Origin: Phycicoccus avicenniae_A
Lineage (GTDB): Bacteria; Actinomycetota; Actinomycetes; Actinomycetales; Dermatophilaceae
Direction of reading: 5' to 3'
Assembly: GCF_050496545.1 (NCBI RefSeq)
Contig: NZ_JBNVZV010000004.1
Span: 124,001-188,000 of the forward strand
DNA length: 64,000 nt
A program made the position numbers and the translations under genes. The notes under the pieces were generated by a model. The model was not told the DNA's origin, made no database searches, and was given only the letters and a program-made list of their open reading frames with translations. Shown here piece after piece: positions 17,091 to 27,377 of the stretch. The first letter of the stretch is position 1. Each line of letters starts with the position of its first letter.

Positions 17091-18107
17091 ATGGCGAGCG
17101 AAGGCGGACGTGCGGCGATCCTGGCGGCCCTGCTGGCCAACCTCGGCGTGGCGGTCACAAAGTTCGTGGCCTTCCTCCTCACCGGGTTCTCCTCGATGCT
17201 CGCCGAGTCCGTGCACTCGCTCGCCGACACCGGCAACCAGGTGCTGCTCCTCGTCGGCAGCAAGCGGGCCCGCCGCGAGGCCACGCTCGAGCACCCCTTC
17301 GGCTTCGGCCAGCAGCGCTACGTCTACTCGTTCATCGTCGCGATCATGCTCTTCGTCCTCGGTGGCGTCTTCGCCCTCTACGAGGCGTACGAGAAGATCC
17401 GGGAGGCCTCGCAGGAGACCGACTACGACCCGTTCGAGTCGCGCTGGTGGTGGGTCCCCGTCGTCGTCCTGCTGGTCGCGATGGTGCTCGAGGGGTTCAG
17501 CCTGCGCACCGCCGTGCGCGAGTCCAACGCCATCCGCCGGGGCCGCTCGTGGGTGCGCTTCATCCGCACGACCAAGTCGCCGGAGCTGCCGGTGGTCCTC
17601 CTCGAGGACTTCGGCGCGATCATCGGCCTCGGGTTCGCGCTCGCCGGCGTCGGCCTCACCCTGGTCACCGCCAACCCGGTCTTCGACGGACTCGGGTCGG
17701 GCGCCATCGGCCTGCTCCTGGTCGTCCTCGCCGCCGTGCTCGCCGTCGAGATGAGCTCGCTGCTGGTCGGCGAGTCCGCTTCCGAGCCGGTCCGCAAGGG
17801 CATCCTCGCCGCGCTGGAGTCCCCGGAGGTCGTGGACCGCGTCATCAACAGCCGGACGATGCACCTCGGCCCCGACGAGCTGCTGGTGGCGGCCAAGCTC
17901 GCGGTGGGGGAGACCGACAGCGCGGCCGAGGTCATCGCGGCCATCAACGAGGCCGAGCGCGCCGCCCGCGAGAGCGTGCCGCAGCTCAAGCTCGTGATCT
18001 ACCTCGAGCCCGACCTGGACCAGGCCCCCGGCACCCCCAGCGTCGACGGGCCGGGCCGGAGCGCCGACCGCCAGGAGTCGGCCGTCGAGGACGCCTCCCG
18101 CGGCTGA
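17091..18107 (+). CDS. Cation diffusion facilitator (CDF) family transporter
   Basis: The 338-residue inner-membrane protein has six predicted helices and a C-terminal cytosolic domain. It would export divalent cations (probably Zn2+ or Mn2+) by proton antiport. Helix 2 has H42-x3-D46 within ESVHSLADT. The matching helix 5 site reads LLEDFGAIIG (E171-D172) rather than H/D-x3-D, a pattern I associate with the SLC30A9/ZnT9-like branch, so metal specificity is uncertain. A long acidic loop (ETDYDPFESRW) follows helix 3. The C-terminal 30 residues are a hydrophilic extension. CDF genes at this position before ahcY are also found in Streptomyces. Confidence 0.9.
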   Translation: MASEGGRAAILAALLANLGVAVTKFVAFLLTGFSSMLAESVHSLADTGNQVLLLVGSKRARREATLEHPFGFGQQRYVYSFIVAIMLFVLGGVFALYEAYEKIREASQETDYDPFESRWWWVPVVVLLVAMVLEGFSLRTAVRESNAIRRGRSWVRFIRTTKSPELPVVLLEDFGAIIGLGFALAGVGLTLVTANPVFDGLGSGAIGLLLVVLAAVLAVEMSSLLVGESASEPVRKGILAALESPEVVDRVINSRTMHLGPDELLVAAKLAVGETDSAAEVIAAINEAERAARESVPQLKLVIYLEPDLDQAPGTPSVDGPGRSADRQESAVEDASRG

Positions 18108-18134
18108 GCGCGTGTCGAACCGGGGCGCCGGCGG

Positions 18135-18164
18135 TTGGGTGCGCAACGCCCCGCTTGGTATCCT
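18135..18164 (+). promoter_or_regulatory. Probable ahcY promoter
   Basis: TTGGGT (18135-18140) and TATCCT (18159-18164) are 18 bp apart, giving a transcription start near 18171 and an untranslated leader of about 95 nt. This is a fair match to a housekeeping promoter in a GC-rich actinobacterium. Confidence 0.45.
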
Positions 18165-18170
18165 GATCGA

Positions 18171-18265
18171 CGCACTACCGGCCTGGGTGATGACCCTCGC
18201 ACTGCGCGGCCCAGATGGGCGACGCCGGTCAACTCGTACACACGATGTCTCCGAGGAGCTCACGC
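18171..18265 (+). promoter_or_regulatory. Structured 5' leader of ahcY
   Basis: ACCGGC (18177-18182) can pair with GCCGGT (18224-18229), and CTGGG (18183-18187) with CCCAG (18210-18214). The remaining inner bases are free to form small hairpins (for example GGGTGATGACCC). The fold ends about 25 nt before the GAGGAG ribosome-binding site. I compared it by eye with the S-adenosylhomocysteine and SAM-IV riboswitch cores and saw no convincing match, so any regulatory function is only a possibility. Confidence 0.35.
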
Positions 18266-19714
<1,449 letters not shown>

Positions 19715-19730
19715 GCAGCACCCGCGCACG

Positions 19731-19764
19731 CGAGGGCCGTCCGGACACGTCCGGGCGGCCCTCG
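19731..19764. terminator. Bidirectional hairpin terminator between ahcY and the convergent membrane gene
   Basis: CGAGGGCCGTCCGGAC (19731-19746) pairs with GTCCGGGCGGCCCTCG (19749-19764), 16 bp with one G-U. It starts 16 bases after the ahcY stop and ends 13 bases before the stop of the minus-strand gene, so it can serve both. Confidence 0.8.
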
Positions 19765-19777
19765 CCGCGTCCGGGGG

Positions 19778-21223
19778 TCAGCGGTCCCGACGCACGAGGA
19801 CCAGCGTGTCGCCGTGCCGTGCGACCGGGCGGAACTCGCGCCGGACGACGTCGTTGGCCGCCTCGGGCCCGCGGGGGACGTACGGCGCCAGCCGGGTCCC
19901 CAGCTCGTCCAGGTCCTCGAGCACGAGGACGTCGGACGCGCGCAGGTCCTCGACCAGCCCCGACCCGTGCTGCTCCGTGCGGCCGGGGAGGAACTCCTCG
20001 TAGCGGAACGGACGGGGGTGGGCCGGGAGGAGGTGGTAGAGCCAGCTCGAGGGCAGCACCGGCTGGCTGAGGTCCTGCGCGCCGACGAACACCACGTCGG
20101 AGGGCCCGCTGACCTCGTCGACCGTCCGGAGGACCTGCTGCACCGGCCCGACCTGGGCGGGCGCGACGTGGATCGAGCGGCCGTCGTGGTGCACGACCGG
20201 CGCGGCCTGCAGGAGCGCCGGGACGCCCAGCACGGCGGCGAGCCCGGCAGCGGACAGTCCCGGGACCCAGCGCAGCGGACCGGCCCGCAGCCACGGCACG
20301 CGGGCCACGAGGACCGCGGTCCCGGCGGCGAGCACGACCGATGCCGGCCACATCACGTGCGGGATGTCGAGGCGCTGCACCATGTTCGGCACGAGCAGGA
20401 CGCCGAGGACCCCCAGGGCGCGGACGGCAGGGTCTCCGGCGCGACGGCCGTGCAGCCACAGGAGCGCCGCCACTCCCACGAGGACCACGGCGGCGGAGAC
20501 GAGGAGCGCGCTGAGCGGCCTGACCTGCGAGTTGACGCCCGCCCGGCCGAGGACGACGTCGTCCAGGACGCTCCGGCCCCCGACCACCAGGTGCCCCACG
20601 AGCGGTGCGAGCCCGAGCACCCAGCCGAGCACCGGGGGACCGAGGGCGCGGCCGCGCAGCAGCGGCACGGCCGCGAGGCCCAGCAGCCCCATCTCCGGCC
20701 TGAAGGAGGCGGCCAGGCCGATGGCCACGCCGCCGAGGGCGCGGGCCACGGTCCGGTCCGACGTGAGGAGCACCAGGCCGGTGAGGACGGCGGCCACCGC
20801 ACCGTGGTACGCGTACGCGAGGGGGGCGTGGACCGATGCGAGGACCACCGAGGCCAGCCCGGCCGACGACGCCGCCACCGGGGGGACGCAGCGCCGCAGG
20901 AGCAGCACGACGGCGAGGGCGATGACGACCCGGTAGGCGACCCCGACCGAGCGCTCGACGACGAGGTCGTCCCCGAACACCCGGTACGCGGCGGCGAGCA
21001 CCCAGTAGGTCATCGGTCCGTAGACGGTGGCGAAGTCACGGTGGGCCACCTGGCCGCGAGCGACCGAGTCGGGGTGCACGAGCAGCAGCCCCTCGTCCGA
21101 GCCGGCGACCGGCGCGCGCAGCGGCGCGAGGAGGAGCGGGACGGCGAGGAGGACCGGGGCGAGCGCCCACAGCAGGCCTCGCGGTCCCCACCCCTCGGCA
21201 CGCCGCGCCACCACGTCAGACAT
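19778..21223 (-). CDS. Polytopic membrane glycosyltransferase-like protein (GT-C type)
   Basis: The 481-residue protein has about ten predicted membrane helices. An early extracytoplasmic acidic pair in GSDEGLLLVHPDS resembles the catalytic D-E loop of PMT/ArnT-type GT-C enzymes, and a soluble C-terminal domain (about 370-481) follows. GT-C proteins transfer sugars from polyprenyl-phosphate donors on the outer face of the membrane. The donor would plausibly be made by the GT2 genes upstream; this is inference. GGGGAGGGG precedes ATG 21223. The gene is 129 bp downstream of the overlapping glycan operon on the same strand and may be its last member. Confidence 0.7.
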   Translation of the reverse strand: MSDVVARRAEGWGPRGLLWALAPVLLAVPLLLAPLRAPVAGSDEGLLLVHPDSVARGQVAHRDFATVYGPMTYWVLAAAYRVFGDDLVVERSVGVAYRVVIALAVVLLLRRCVPPVAASSAGLASVVLASVHAPLAYAYHGAVAAVLTGLVLLTSDRTVARALGGVAIGLAASFRPEMGLLGLAAVPLLRGRALGPPVLGWVLGLAPLVGHLVVGGRSVLDDVVLGRAGVNSQVRPLSALLVSAAVVLVGVAALLWLHGRRAGDPAVRALGVLGVLLVPNMVQRLDIPHVMWPASVVLAAGTAVLVARVPWLRAGPLRWVPGLSAAGLAAVLGVPALLQAAPVVHHDGRSIHVAPAQVGPVQQVLRTVDEVSGPSDVVFVGAQDLSQPVLPSSWLYHLLPAHPRPFRYEEFLPGRTEQHGSGLVEDLRASDVLVLEDLDELGTRLAPYVPRGPEAANDVVRREFRPVARHGDTLVLVRRDR

Positions 21224-21352
21224 CGACGACCCCTCCCCGGTGACCGACCGCCGCCGTCCCCCGTGGTCGGCCCGGCGCCGATGCTACCGGGGGGTGCCGG
21301 GCCGCCAAGGCCGTTCCGGGAGAACCCGCAGGGGCCGAGGGGGAGGAGCCGC

Positions 21353-21997
21353 TCAGCGTTTACGAACGGCCGGCACCCCGGCGACGAGGGCGCCCGGCTC
21401 GACCGGGCGGGTCACGCAGGCGCAGGCGGCGACGACCGCGCCGTCGCCGACGACGAGAGGAGCGCCGGCGTCACCGTCGATGATCGCGGCGCCGGTGCCG
21501 ATGAACGCCCCGGTGCCCAGCCGCACCTGGCCCGAGATGTTGACCCCCGGCGAGACGGTCGCGAAGTCACCGAGCACGCAGTCGTGGCCGACCGTGCTGT
21601 TGAGATTGAGGTGCACGTGCCGTCCGATGACGATGCCGGTCGTCACGACGACACCGGCGCAGAGGATGCTGCCCTCGCCGACCTCGAGGCGCCCCGAGGT
21701 GTCCACACCGGGGTGCACGAGCGGGACGGCCCTCAGCCCCCGCGCGTCGCATGCCTCGGCGACACGACGTCGGGCCGTGGGGTCGCCGATGCCGACGACA
21801 TAGGGGATACCCGAGCCCACCGGGAGGTCGTCGACGAGGCGCACCTCGATGCCGTCGACCGGCCCGGTGGCGTACTCGGGCCTGTCGACGACGAAGGTCA
21901 GCTCGACACCCGGGTGCGCGAGGCGAGCCAGCCAGGCCACCTCCCGGCCGAACCCTCCTGCGCCGAAGACCAGCAGCCGGTCGAGGGGGTCACTCAT
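21353..21997 (-). CDS. NeuD/PglD-type sugar O- or N-acetyltransferase
   Basis: The 214-residue protein has the NeuD/PglD arrangement. An N-terminal Rossmann-like domain (LLVFGAGGFGREVAWLARL, residues 6-24) is followed by a left-handed beta-helix of hexapeptide repeats (GEGSILCAGVVVTTGIVIG onward). The catalytic histidine is probably in the NSTVGHDCVLGDF segment. It would use acetyl-CoA to acetylate a nucleotide-linked amino sugar. The DegT-type aminotransferase in the same operon would make that amino group, which is the PglE-PglD pairing. The start overlaps the upstream GT2 gene by 8 bp. A longer upstream ORF in this frame is a shadow of that gene. Confidence 0.87.
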   Translation of the reverse strand: MSDPLDRLLVFGAGGFGREVAWLARLAHPGVELTFVVDRPEYATGPVDGIEVRLVDDLPVGSGIPYVVGIGDPTARRRVAEACDARGLRAVPLVHPGVDTSGRLEVGEGSILCAGVVVTTGIVIGRHVHLNLNSTVGHDCVLGDFATVSPGVNISGQVRLGTGAFIGTGAAIIDGDAGAPLVVGDGAVVAACACVTRPVEPGALVAGVPAVRKR

Positions 21998-23030
21998 CGG
22001 GTCCTCCGTCGGGGGTGGCGCGCACGTCTCGACGGTAGGCCCGCAGCCGGGCGACGGCCAGCACCATCCGTCCTGTGGCGGCGACGAAGGCGAGCAGCCC
22101 GGGCACGGCGGCGAGCACCCGGCCCGCGCGGGTGCTGGCGGTCGGGTTTCGGAGGCGCTCATCGGCGGCGACCAGGGCGCGCTGCAGCAGGTCGCGGCGG
22201 CCGGCGAGGACGGCGTGGAGCACGAGGTCGTCGACGGTACGGGTCAGGCCCTCTTGCGCGGCGGCGGCAAGGTCCGGGTGGAGCGCAGCCGCGTCGGTGA
22301 GCATCCGCAGCTGGTCGGCGATCCTCCGATGGTTGGCGTCGGCACCGGCGTTGGTGACCGAGCCCTCCACACGGCGGTACGTGGCGAGCGAGGCGTCGAG
22401 CAGTCCGAGCGGACCGCGGGAGGTGGCGTGGAGGAACATCGGCCAGTCCTCGACCGCGTAGGTGGCGGCTGCTAGGGCGGAATCCGGGTAGTCGACGATG
22501 GCCTCGCGTCGCATCACGACGGAACAGGTCTGGACGACGTTGCGGCGCAACAGGTCCTCGAGCGTGGTGACCGGCCGCCGGTCGGGAGCGGCGGCGGACC
22601 AGACGCCGACGCGGCGGACCCACCCCCGGCGCGTCCCCACGAGGTGGTCGACGTCGGAGTGCACCCCGGACAGCTCCGGGTGCGCCTCGAGATGTGCGAC
22701 CTGCTGCTGCAGCTTCGTCGGATCGTGCCAGAGGTCGTCCCCCTCGCAGTACGCGACGTACCGTCCGCGCGCTGCCCGGAGCAGCCGGCTGTTGTTGGCG
22801 TGCATTCCCACGTTGCGATCGTCGGTGACGACCCGGACCCTCGGGTCTCGGGCGGCAACCGAGCGGACGACGGCGAGGGTGCCGTCGGGTGAGTGGTCCT
22901 CGCCGACGACGACCTCGAGCGTCCCGTCGAAGCGCTGGGCGAGGACGCTGTCCAGGCACGCCTCGACGTACGGCTCGTGGTTGTAGGCGGGGACGAGCAC
23001 GCTCACGTCCACCGGGGCGTCGTCAGGCAC
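21990..23030 (-). CDS. Family 2 glycosyltransferase
   Basis: The 346-residue protein starts VDVSVLVPAYNHEPYVEACL and has GEDHSPDGT, then YCEGDDLWHDPTKL (the DXD-like metal site). These place a GT-A fold in residues 8-230. A short hydrophobic stretch near the C-terminus (VLAAVPGLLAFVAATG) may attach it to the membrane. It would transfer one sugar of the repeat unit from a nucleotide donor onto a lipid-linked acceptor. GTG 23030 overlaps the flippase stop by 8 bp. The longer in-frame ORF reaching 23399 is antisense-free but lies within the flippase gene and is not used. Confidence 0.88.
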   Translation of the reverse strand: MPDDAPVDVSVLVPAYNHEPYVEACLDSVLAQRFDGTLEVVVGEDHSPDGTLAVVRSVAARDPRVRVVTDDRNVGMHANNSRLLRAARGRYVAYCEGDDLWHDPTKLQQQVAHLEAHPELSGVHSDVDHLVGTRRGWVRRVGVWSAAAPDRRPVTTLEDLLRRNVVQTCSVVMRREAIVDYPDSALAAATYAVEDWPMFLHATSRGPLGLLDASLATYRRVEGSVTNAGADANHRRIADQLRMLTDAAALHPDLAAAAQEGLTRTVDDLVLHAVLAGRRDLLQRALVAADERLRNPTASTRAGRVLAAVPGLLAFVAATGRMVLAVARLRAYRRDVRATPDGGPDE

Positions 23031-24471
23031 CGGCGACCTCCTGAGCGGGGCGACGTGCGAGGGCGAGCAGGTCGGTGACCGCGCCGACGCGCAGCACCAC
23101 CGCACCGACGAGGTAGAGGAGCGCACCGGAGGCCCCGAGCACGAGGACCTCGACCCAGGCTGCCGGTTCCCAGGCGCGGGCCACCAGATGGACCCCCACC
23201 CCGACGGCGACGGCGACGGCCGCGGGAGCCGCGGCCGAGCGCACCTGGTCGCCCAGCGCCAGGTCGACCGCGGCGCGGACGGCCAGTCCGTTGACGACGA
23301 GCGCCGCGACACTGAAAGCCACCTGGGCCCACGCCACCCCGGTGACCCCGAAGGTTGCACCGACGGCCAGGGCGGCGAGGGCCAGGACCTTTTTGACAAC
23401 GTCGATGCGGAACACCCTGTGGTTCAGCGACATCGCGTAGAGCACGTTGATGGCCATGCTGTGCAGCGGGTACAGCAGGCCGCTCACGGCGAGCACCGAG
23501 AGCAACGGACCGGCCCCTGACCACTGGGCGCCGAAGACCGTCTCGAGCACCGGCGTCGAGAGCGCGGCGAGCAGAGCCATGACCGGCGCAGTGACCGCCG
23601 TGACGGACCGGACGCCCGTGAGGTACCCCGCTCGGACGAGGTCGGGACGGTGCGCGGACGCGGCGAAGAGGGGGAGTGCGACGCGGCCGACGACCGTCGA
23701 GGTCGTGTCCGCAGCGATCTGCTGGGTCGAGTCTGCGCGCTGGTAGCGCCCGAGCGCCGCCGGCCCGAACAGTGCACCGAGGACGACGACCTGGACTCTC
23801 AGGAAGGTGGCGTCGAGGACGTTCGCCGCGAGTACCCAGCGCCCCGCACCGAGCAGCCGGGTCGCTGAGGCCCGCTCCCAGCGCAGCCGTGGACGCAGCC
23901 CGCTGAGGATGAGGGTGAGCACTCCGGTCGTGCACGGCACGAGGACCGCGAGCAGGGCCAGCCCGAGCAACGGCCGGCCAACGGCAGCGACCACCACCGC
24001 GATGCCTCCGCCGAGCAGCACGCCGACGGCGCCGGAGACCAAGAGGCGGCCGAACGCCCTGCGGCGCACGAGGACCGCCGACGGCACGAGGCCCACCGCC
24101 GAGCCGAGCACAGCGACGGAGAGCAGCGCGGCCGTGCCCCCGAGGGCGGGTCGGCCGACGGCGGAGGCGAGCGGAGCGGCGGCCGCGACGCCGAGGACGG
24201 TGAGGGCCGAGCCGGCGGCCACGGTCGTCCAGAAGGCGGTGTCGAGGTCCGCGTCGGAGACCTCCGGCGCCTGGAGCAGGGCGGTGGTGAGACCGGCGTC
24301 CGCGACGACGACCGCGACGCCGACGACGACGCCGAGCAGCGCCACGGTGCCGAAGTCGGCGGGCGTGGCCAGCCGCGCGAGGACGAGGAGGATGACGAAC
24401 TGGCCGCCTTGGCGGACCACGAGCTCGGCCCCGCTACCCACGGTGGCGACGAAGGCGACCCGACGGCTCAT
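23023..24471 (-). CDS. Wzx-type oligosaccharide flippase (MATE/MOP superfamily)
   Basis: The 482-residue membrane protein has about twelve to fourteen helices and the start RQGGQFVILLVLARLATPADFGTVAL, typical of the polysaccharide-export (PST/MviN) family; I give it here in pieces: RQGGQFVILLVLARL and TPADFGTVAL. It would flip the undecaprenyl-linked repeat unit across the membrane. Its position among glycosyltransferases supports this. It starts 19 bp after the methyltransferase stop. A second flippase lies at 55361-56941, so the window encodes two export routes. Confidence 0.88.
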   Translation of the reverse strand: MSRRVAFVATVGSGAELVVRQGGQFVILLVLARLATPADFGTVALLGVVVGVAVVVADAGLTTALLQAPEVSDADLDTAFWTTVAAGSALTVLGVAAAAPLASAVGRPALGGTAALLSVAVLGSAVGLVPSAVLVRRRAFGRLLVSGAVGVLLGGGIAVVVAAVGRPLLGLALLAVLVPCTTGVLTLILSGLRPRLRWERASATRLLGAGRWVLAANVLDATFLRVQVVVLGALFGPAALGRYQRADSTQQIAADTTSTVVGRVALPLFAASAHRPDLVRAGYLTGVRSVTAVTAPVMALLAALSTPVLETVFGAQWSGAGPLLSVLAVSGLLYPLHSMAINVLYAMSLNHRVFRIDVVKKVLALAALAVGATFGVTGVAWAQVAFSVAALVVNGLAVRAAVDLALGDQVRSAAAPAAVAVAVGVGVHLVARAWEPAAWVEVLVLGASGALLYLVGAVVLRVGAVTDLLALARRPAQEVAGA

Positions 24472-24490
24472 CCCCGCGTCACGCCACCCC

Positions 24491-25138
24491 TCACGGGCGG
24501 GCCTCGACGATGAGGTCGTCGTGGTCGGGACGGCTCTCGAGACCGCGCAGGTCCTCGTGCTCGCTCTCGCGCCACCGGACCCGCTCGACCCGGGAGAAGC
24601 CGGCGGTGAGCAGCGACGCGGTGAGCTGCTCCTCGTCCCAGACGTAGAGGTGCCCCCAGAGGCGCATCCCCTCGTTGAGGAGGTCGCACGCAGAGGCCGG
24701 GGTCCACTGCATGTCCGACCAGTCGCCGGTCCGCCCCTCGAGGTAGGCCGCCACGAGGACCCGAAGATCGGGCGTGCTGACGCGCAGGACACCGTCCGGG
24801 GCCAGCGTGCGTGCGCACTCGCGGAAGAGGGCCTCGACCTGCTCGCGTCGTAGGTGCTCGACGAAGTGCTCGGTGTAGATACGAACGAGCCCTCCGGTGG
24901 GGAAGGGCAGGGGCCGGCTGAGATCGAAGCGGACGACACCGGGTGGGCCGCCCATGTCGAGGTTGGCCCAGCCGTCGAGAAGGTGCGGTCCGCAGCCGAG
25001 GTGGACCTTACGGGCGCCGGTGGCCCGCCGGACCATGGTTCCGGGGGCGAGCAACGAGCCGGCCCGCACGGGGAGGGCGCGTGCGCGCCAGACGGCCTGC
25101 TCGATGGCGTCGGCGGCGATGCGCGACCGGGTGCTCAT
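24491..25138 (-). CDS. SAM-dependent methyltransferase, glycan operon
   Basis: The 215-residue protein has a class I Rossmann methyltransferase core. Motif I is KVHLGCGPHLLDGWANLD (about 44-61), then EHFVEHL and a late LAPDGVLRVSTPDL strand-helix unit. Proteins of this type (SAM-binding, in polysaccharide clusters) methylate a sugar or cap a chain end. The ATG overlaps the stop of the aminotransferase (ATGA). The extra upstream part of the ORF in this frame lies inside the aminotransferase gene and is rejected. The target sugar is unknown. Confidence 0.87.
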   Translation of the reverse strand: MSTRSRIAADAIEQAVWRARALPVRAGSLLAPGTMVRRATGARKVHLGCGPHLLDGWANLDMGGPPGVVRFDLSRPLPFPTGGLVRIYTEHFVEHLRREQVEALFRECARTLAPDGVLRVSTPDLRVLVAAYLEGRTGDWSDMQWTPASACDLLNEGMRLWGHLYVWDEEQLTASLLTAGFSRVERVRWRESEHEDLRGLESRPDHDDLIVEARP

Positions 25139-26286
25139 CGTCGCGCCGCGGCGGGTCGGTCGGGGGTGGGCGCACCGTCCACGGCGCTCGCGATCACGCG
25201 CCGTACGGTGCTGACGTCGTCGGGGGTCACCCCCGGACCGGCCGGGAGGACGACGACCCGGTCTGCGACCCACTCCGTGACCGGAACCGACGGCGCCGGA
25301 CCATCCCAGGAGGCGTACGGCTGCATGCGGTGGACCCCTGGCCAGAAATAGCGGCGTGCGAGGACGCCCTCGGCGTGCAGTGCGGCGACGGCACGATCCC
25401 TCGCCTCCGCACCGTCCTCGACCACCGCGACGACGTACTGGAAGTTGCTGCGCTCGAGCGGGTCGGGCTGTAGGACCTCGACCCCCGGAATGTCCGCGAG
25501 CGCTCGCGAGTAGGACTCGTGCACAGCGCGGTTGGCGTCGATGAGCGCATCGAGACCGGGCAGGTTCGTCAGTCCCATGGCCGCCGCAATCTCCGACATC
25601 TTCCCGTTCGTGCCGGGGTGGACGACCGTGTCGTACCCCGCGAACCCGAAGTTGCGCATCAGCCGGGCCGTGTGCGCGAGCTCGTCGTCGTTGGTGACGA
25701 GCGCGCCGCCCTCGAAGGTGTTGAAGAACTTCGTCGCGTGGAAGCTGAAGACCTCGACCCGGCCGGCGCCGCCGACCGGGCGGCCCCCGGCGGTGCAGTC
25801 GAAGGCGTGCGCGGCGTCGAACATCAGGGCCAGCCCGTGCCGGTCTGCGACGTCCTGCAGCCCCGTGACGTCGGCCGGGCGTCCCCACAGGTGCACGCCG
25901 ATGATGCCCGTCGTACGCGGGGTGATCACGGCCTCGACGCTGCGGGGGTCCAGGGTGTGCGTCCGCGGGTCCACGTCCGCGAAGACCGGCCGGATGCCCT
26001 GCCAGGAGAGGGCGTGCGCCGTCGCGACGAACGTGAACGCGGGAACGACGACCTCGCCCTCGAGACCGAGGGCGCGCACGGCGATCTCGAGCGCCACCGT
26101 GCCGTTGCACATGGCGACGCAATGCCGGACGCCGGTGCGCGCCGCGACCTCCTCCTCGAGCTCGCGGACGAGGGGACCGTCGTTGGTCAGCCACCCACCG
26201 GAGTAGATCCGGTCGACGTAGCGGTCGAAGACCTCGCGCGGGCCGAGGTTCGGCCGGCCGACGTGCAGGGGACGCGCGTCGCTCAT
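25135..26286 (-). CDS. DegT/DnrJ/EryC1/StrS-family sugar aminotransferase
   Basis: The 383-residue PLP enzyme transfers an amino group to a nucleotide keto-sugar. Landmarks are MCNGTVALEIAVRAL (phosphate cup), VPAFTFVATAHA, FDAAH with D157 (pyridine nitrogen), and SFHATKFFNT with the Schiff-base lysine K186. The sequence style resembles dTDP-4-keto-6-deoxyhexose aminotransferases. Paired with the NeuD-type acetyltransferase in the same operon, it probably yields an N-acetylated 4- or 3-amino-6-deoxysugar. The dehydratase that would make the keto-sugar is not in this window. It overlaps the GT2 gene before it by ATGA. Confidence 0.92.
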   Translation of the reverse strand: MSDARPLHVGRPNLGPREVFDRYVDRIYSGGWLTNDGPLVRELEEEVAARTGVRHCVAMCNGTVALEIAVRALGLEGEVVVPAFTFVATAHALSWQGIRPVFADVDPRTHTLDPRSVEAVITPRTTGIIGVHLWGRPADVTGLQDVADRHGLALMFDAAHAFDCTAGGRPVGGAGRVEVFSFHATKFFNTFEGGALVTNDDELAHTARLMRNFGFAGYDTVVHPGTNGKMSEIAAAMGLTNLPGLDALIDANRAVHESYSRALADIPGVEVLQPDPLERSNFQYVVAVVEDGAEARDRAVAALHAEGVLARRYFWPGVHRMQPYASWDGPAPSVPVTEWVADRVVVLPAGPGVTPDDVSTVRRVIASAVDGAPTPDRPAAARR

Positions 26287-27377
26287 CGGGACGTGCTCCG
26301 GCCGACCTGGCGGGTTCGGGTCACGGGTTCGACCTTAGACGAGGTGGGTCCCGCGGTCTGCCGACCGGCCGCCGGGCGCGCCCGGCGTCGGCGGAACAGT
26401 TCGTACGGGATGCCCGGCAGGAAGGTGGCCACGACCCACGGTGAGGTGTCGGGTGACCGGGTCGCTCGCCAGAGCTGCGCCCCCACGGCCCACGCGGATG
26501 CGGCCGGAGCGAGACGGCCCCACTCCCGCTCGAGGGACTCGGGGAGGACCCCGACTCGCCCCCGCAGCGTGTCCAGCACCAGGCGGCGCCACTCGAACGA
26601 CTGCACCTGGCAGGCGCGGGCGCACTGGACGAGCGAGTGGCCCCCCTCGTAGGTGTCACCCAGCTCGATGACGCGGCGGAGGAACCGCGCAGGTGTCCAG
26701 CCCCGGTGGGTCGCGATCTCCCCCACTTGGTTCCCACCGTGCTGTACGTAGTCCTGCACCGCCTCGTCAAGGACGGTGTAGCGGCCGGTCGTCACCGCGC
26801 ACAGGGCGAGCCAGTGATCGTGCAGCTGGGTCACCGTGTGCAGGCGCGGGAACGGGAGGGCGATGTCGAGGAGCTGCCTGCGCACGACGGTGAAGGCCCC
26901 CGTCACCTGATTCTGGAACAGCAGGTCGTCCGCCTCGACGACGCAGCGGCCGGTGCGCTCGAGGAGGACCTCCCCGCTGGGCCAGGAGACCACCCGGGCC
27001 TGCCCGGTGACGAGGTCGGCGTCGTCGAGAAGGGGGAGGAGCCGGTCGAGCTTGTCGGGGTACCACCGGTCGTCCTGGTCGCAGAGCGCCACCCATCCTG
27101 CGTCCTCGGGCACCGCGGCGAGCAGCCGCTCGAAGTTCAGGTAGAAGCCGAGGTTGTCGTCCCATCCGAGGACCTCGAAGCGGGGGTCGTCGCCGACCGC
27201 CTCCGCGACGAGCCGACGCACCTCCGCCTGCCCACCGTCGGCCCCGACGAGACAACGGAAGTCCGTGCGGGTCTGCTCCGCGACGGACACCAGCTGGCGG
27301 GTGAACAGGACGGGGTCGGGCCGGTACGCCGCGAGGACGACGACACCGGGTCGCTGTGACACGGGTGGGGTGCTCAC
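26283..27377 (-). CDS. Family 2 glycosyltransferase (rhamnosyltransferase-like)
   Basis: The 364-residue GT-A protein has GVVVLAAYRPDPVLFTRQL, DFRCLVGADGG, and ALCDQDDRWYPDKLDRLL containing the DXD-like metal site, followed by QNQVTGAFTVVRR. This pattern is common in enzymes annotated as alpha-L-glycosyl/rhamnosyl transferases. The C-terminal 130 residues are helical with no clear membrane span. GTG 27377 overlaps the previous stop (GTGA). The much longer ORF continuing to 28187 lies within the neighbouring gene in another frame. Confidence 0.87.
   Translation of the reverse strand: MSTPPVSQRPGVVVLAAYRPDPVLFTRQLVSVAEQTRTDFRCLVGADGGQAEVRRLVAEAVGDDPRFEVLGWDDNLGFYLNFERLLAAVPEDAGWVALCDQDDRWYPDKLDRLLPLLDDADLVTGQARVVSWPSGEVLLERTGRCVVEADDLLFQNQVTGAFTVVRRQLLDIALPFPRLHTVTQLHDHWLALCAVTTGRYTVLDEAVQDYVQHGGNQVGEIATHRGWTPARFLRRVIELGDTYEGGHSLVQCARACQVQSFEWRRLVLDTLRGRVGVLPESLEREWGRLAPAASAWAVGAQLWRATRSPDTSPWVVATFLPGIPYELFRRRRARPAAGRQTAGPTSSKVEPVTRTRQVGRSTSR

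Noticed and set aside
18171..18265. Known SAH or SAM-IV riboswitch upstream of ahcY
   Set aside because: I could not line up the conserved cores of either class; only generic pairing is visible. Kept as a structured leader only.
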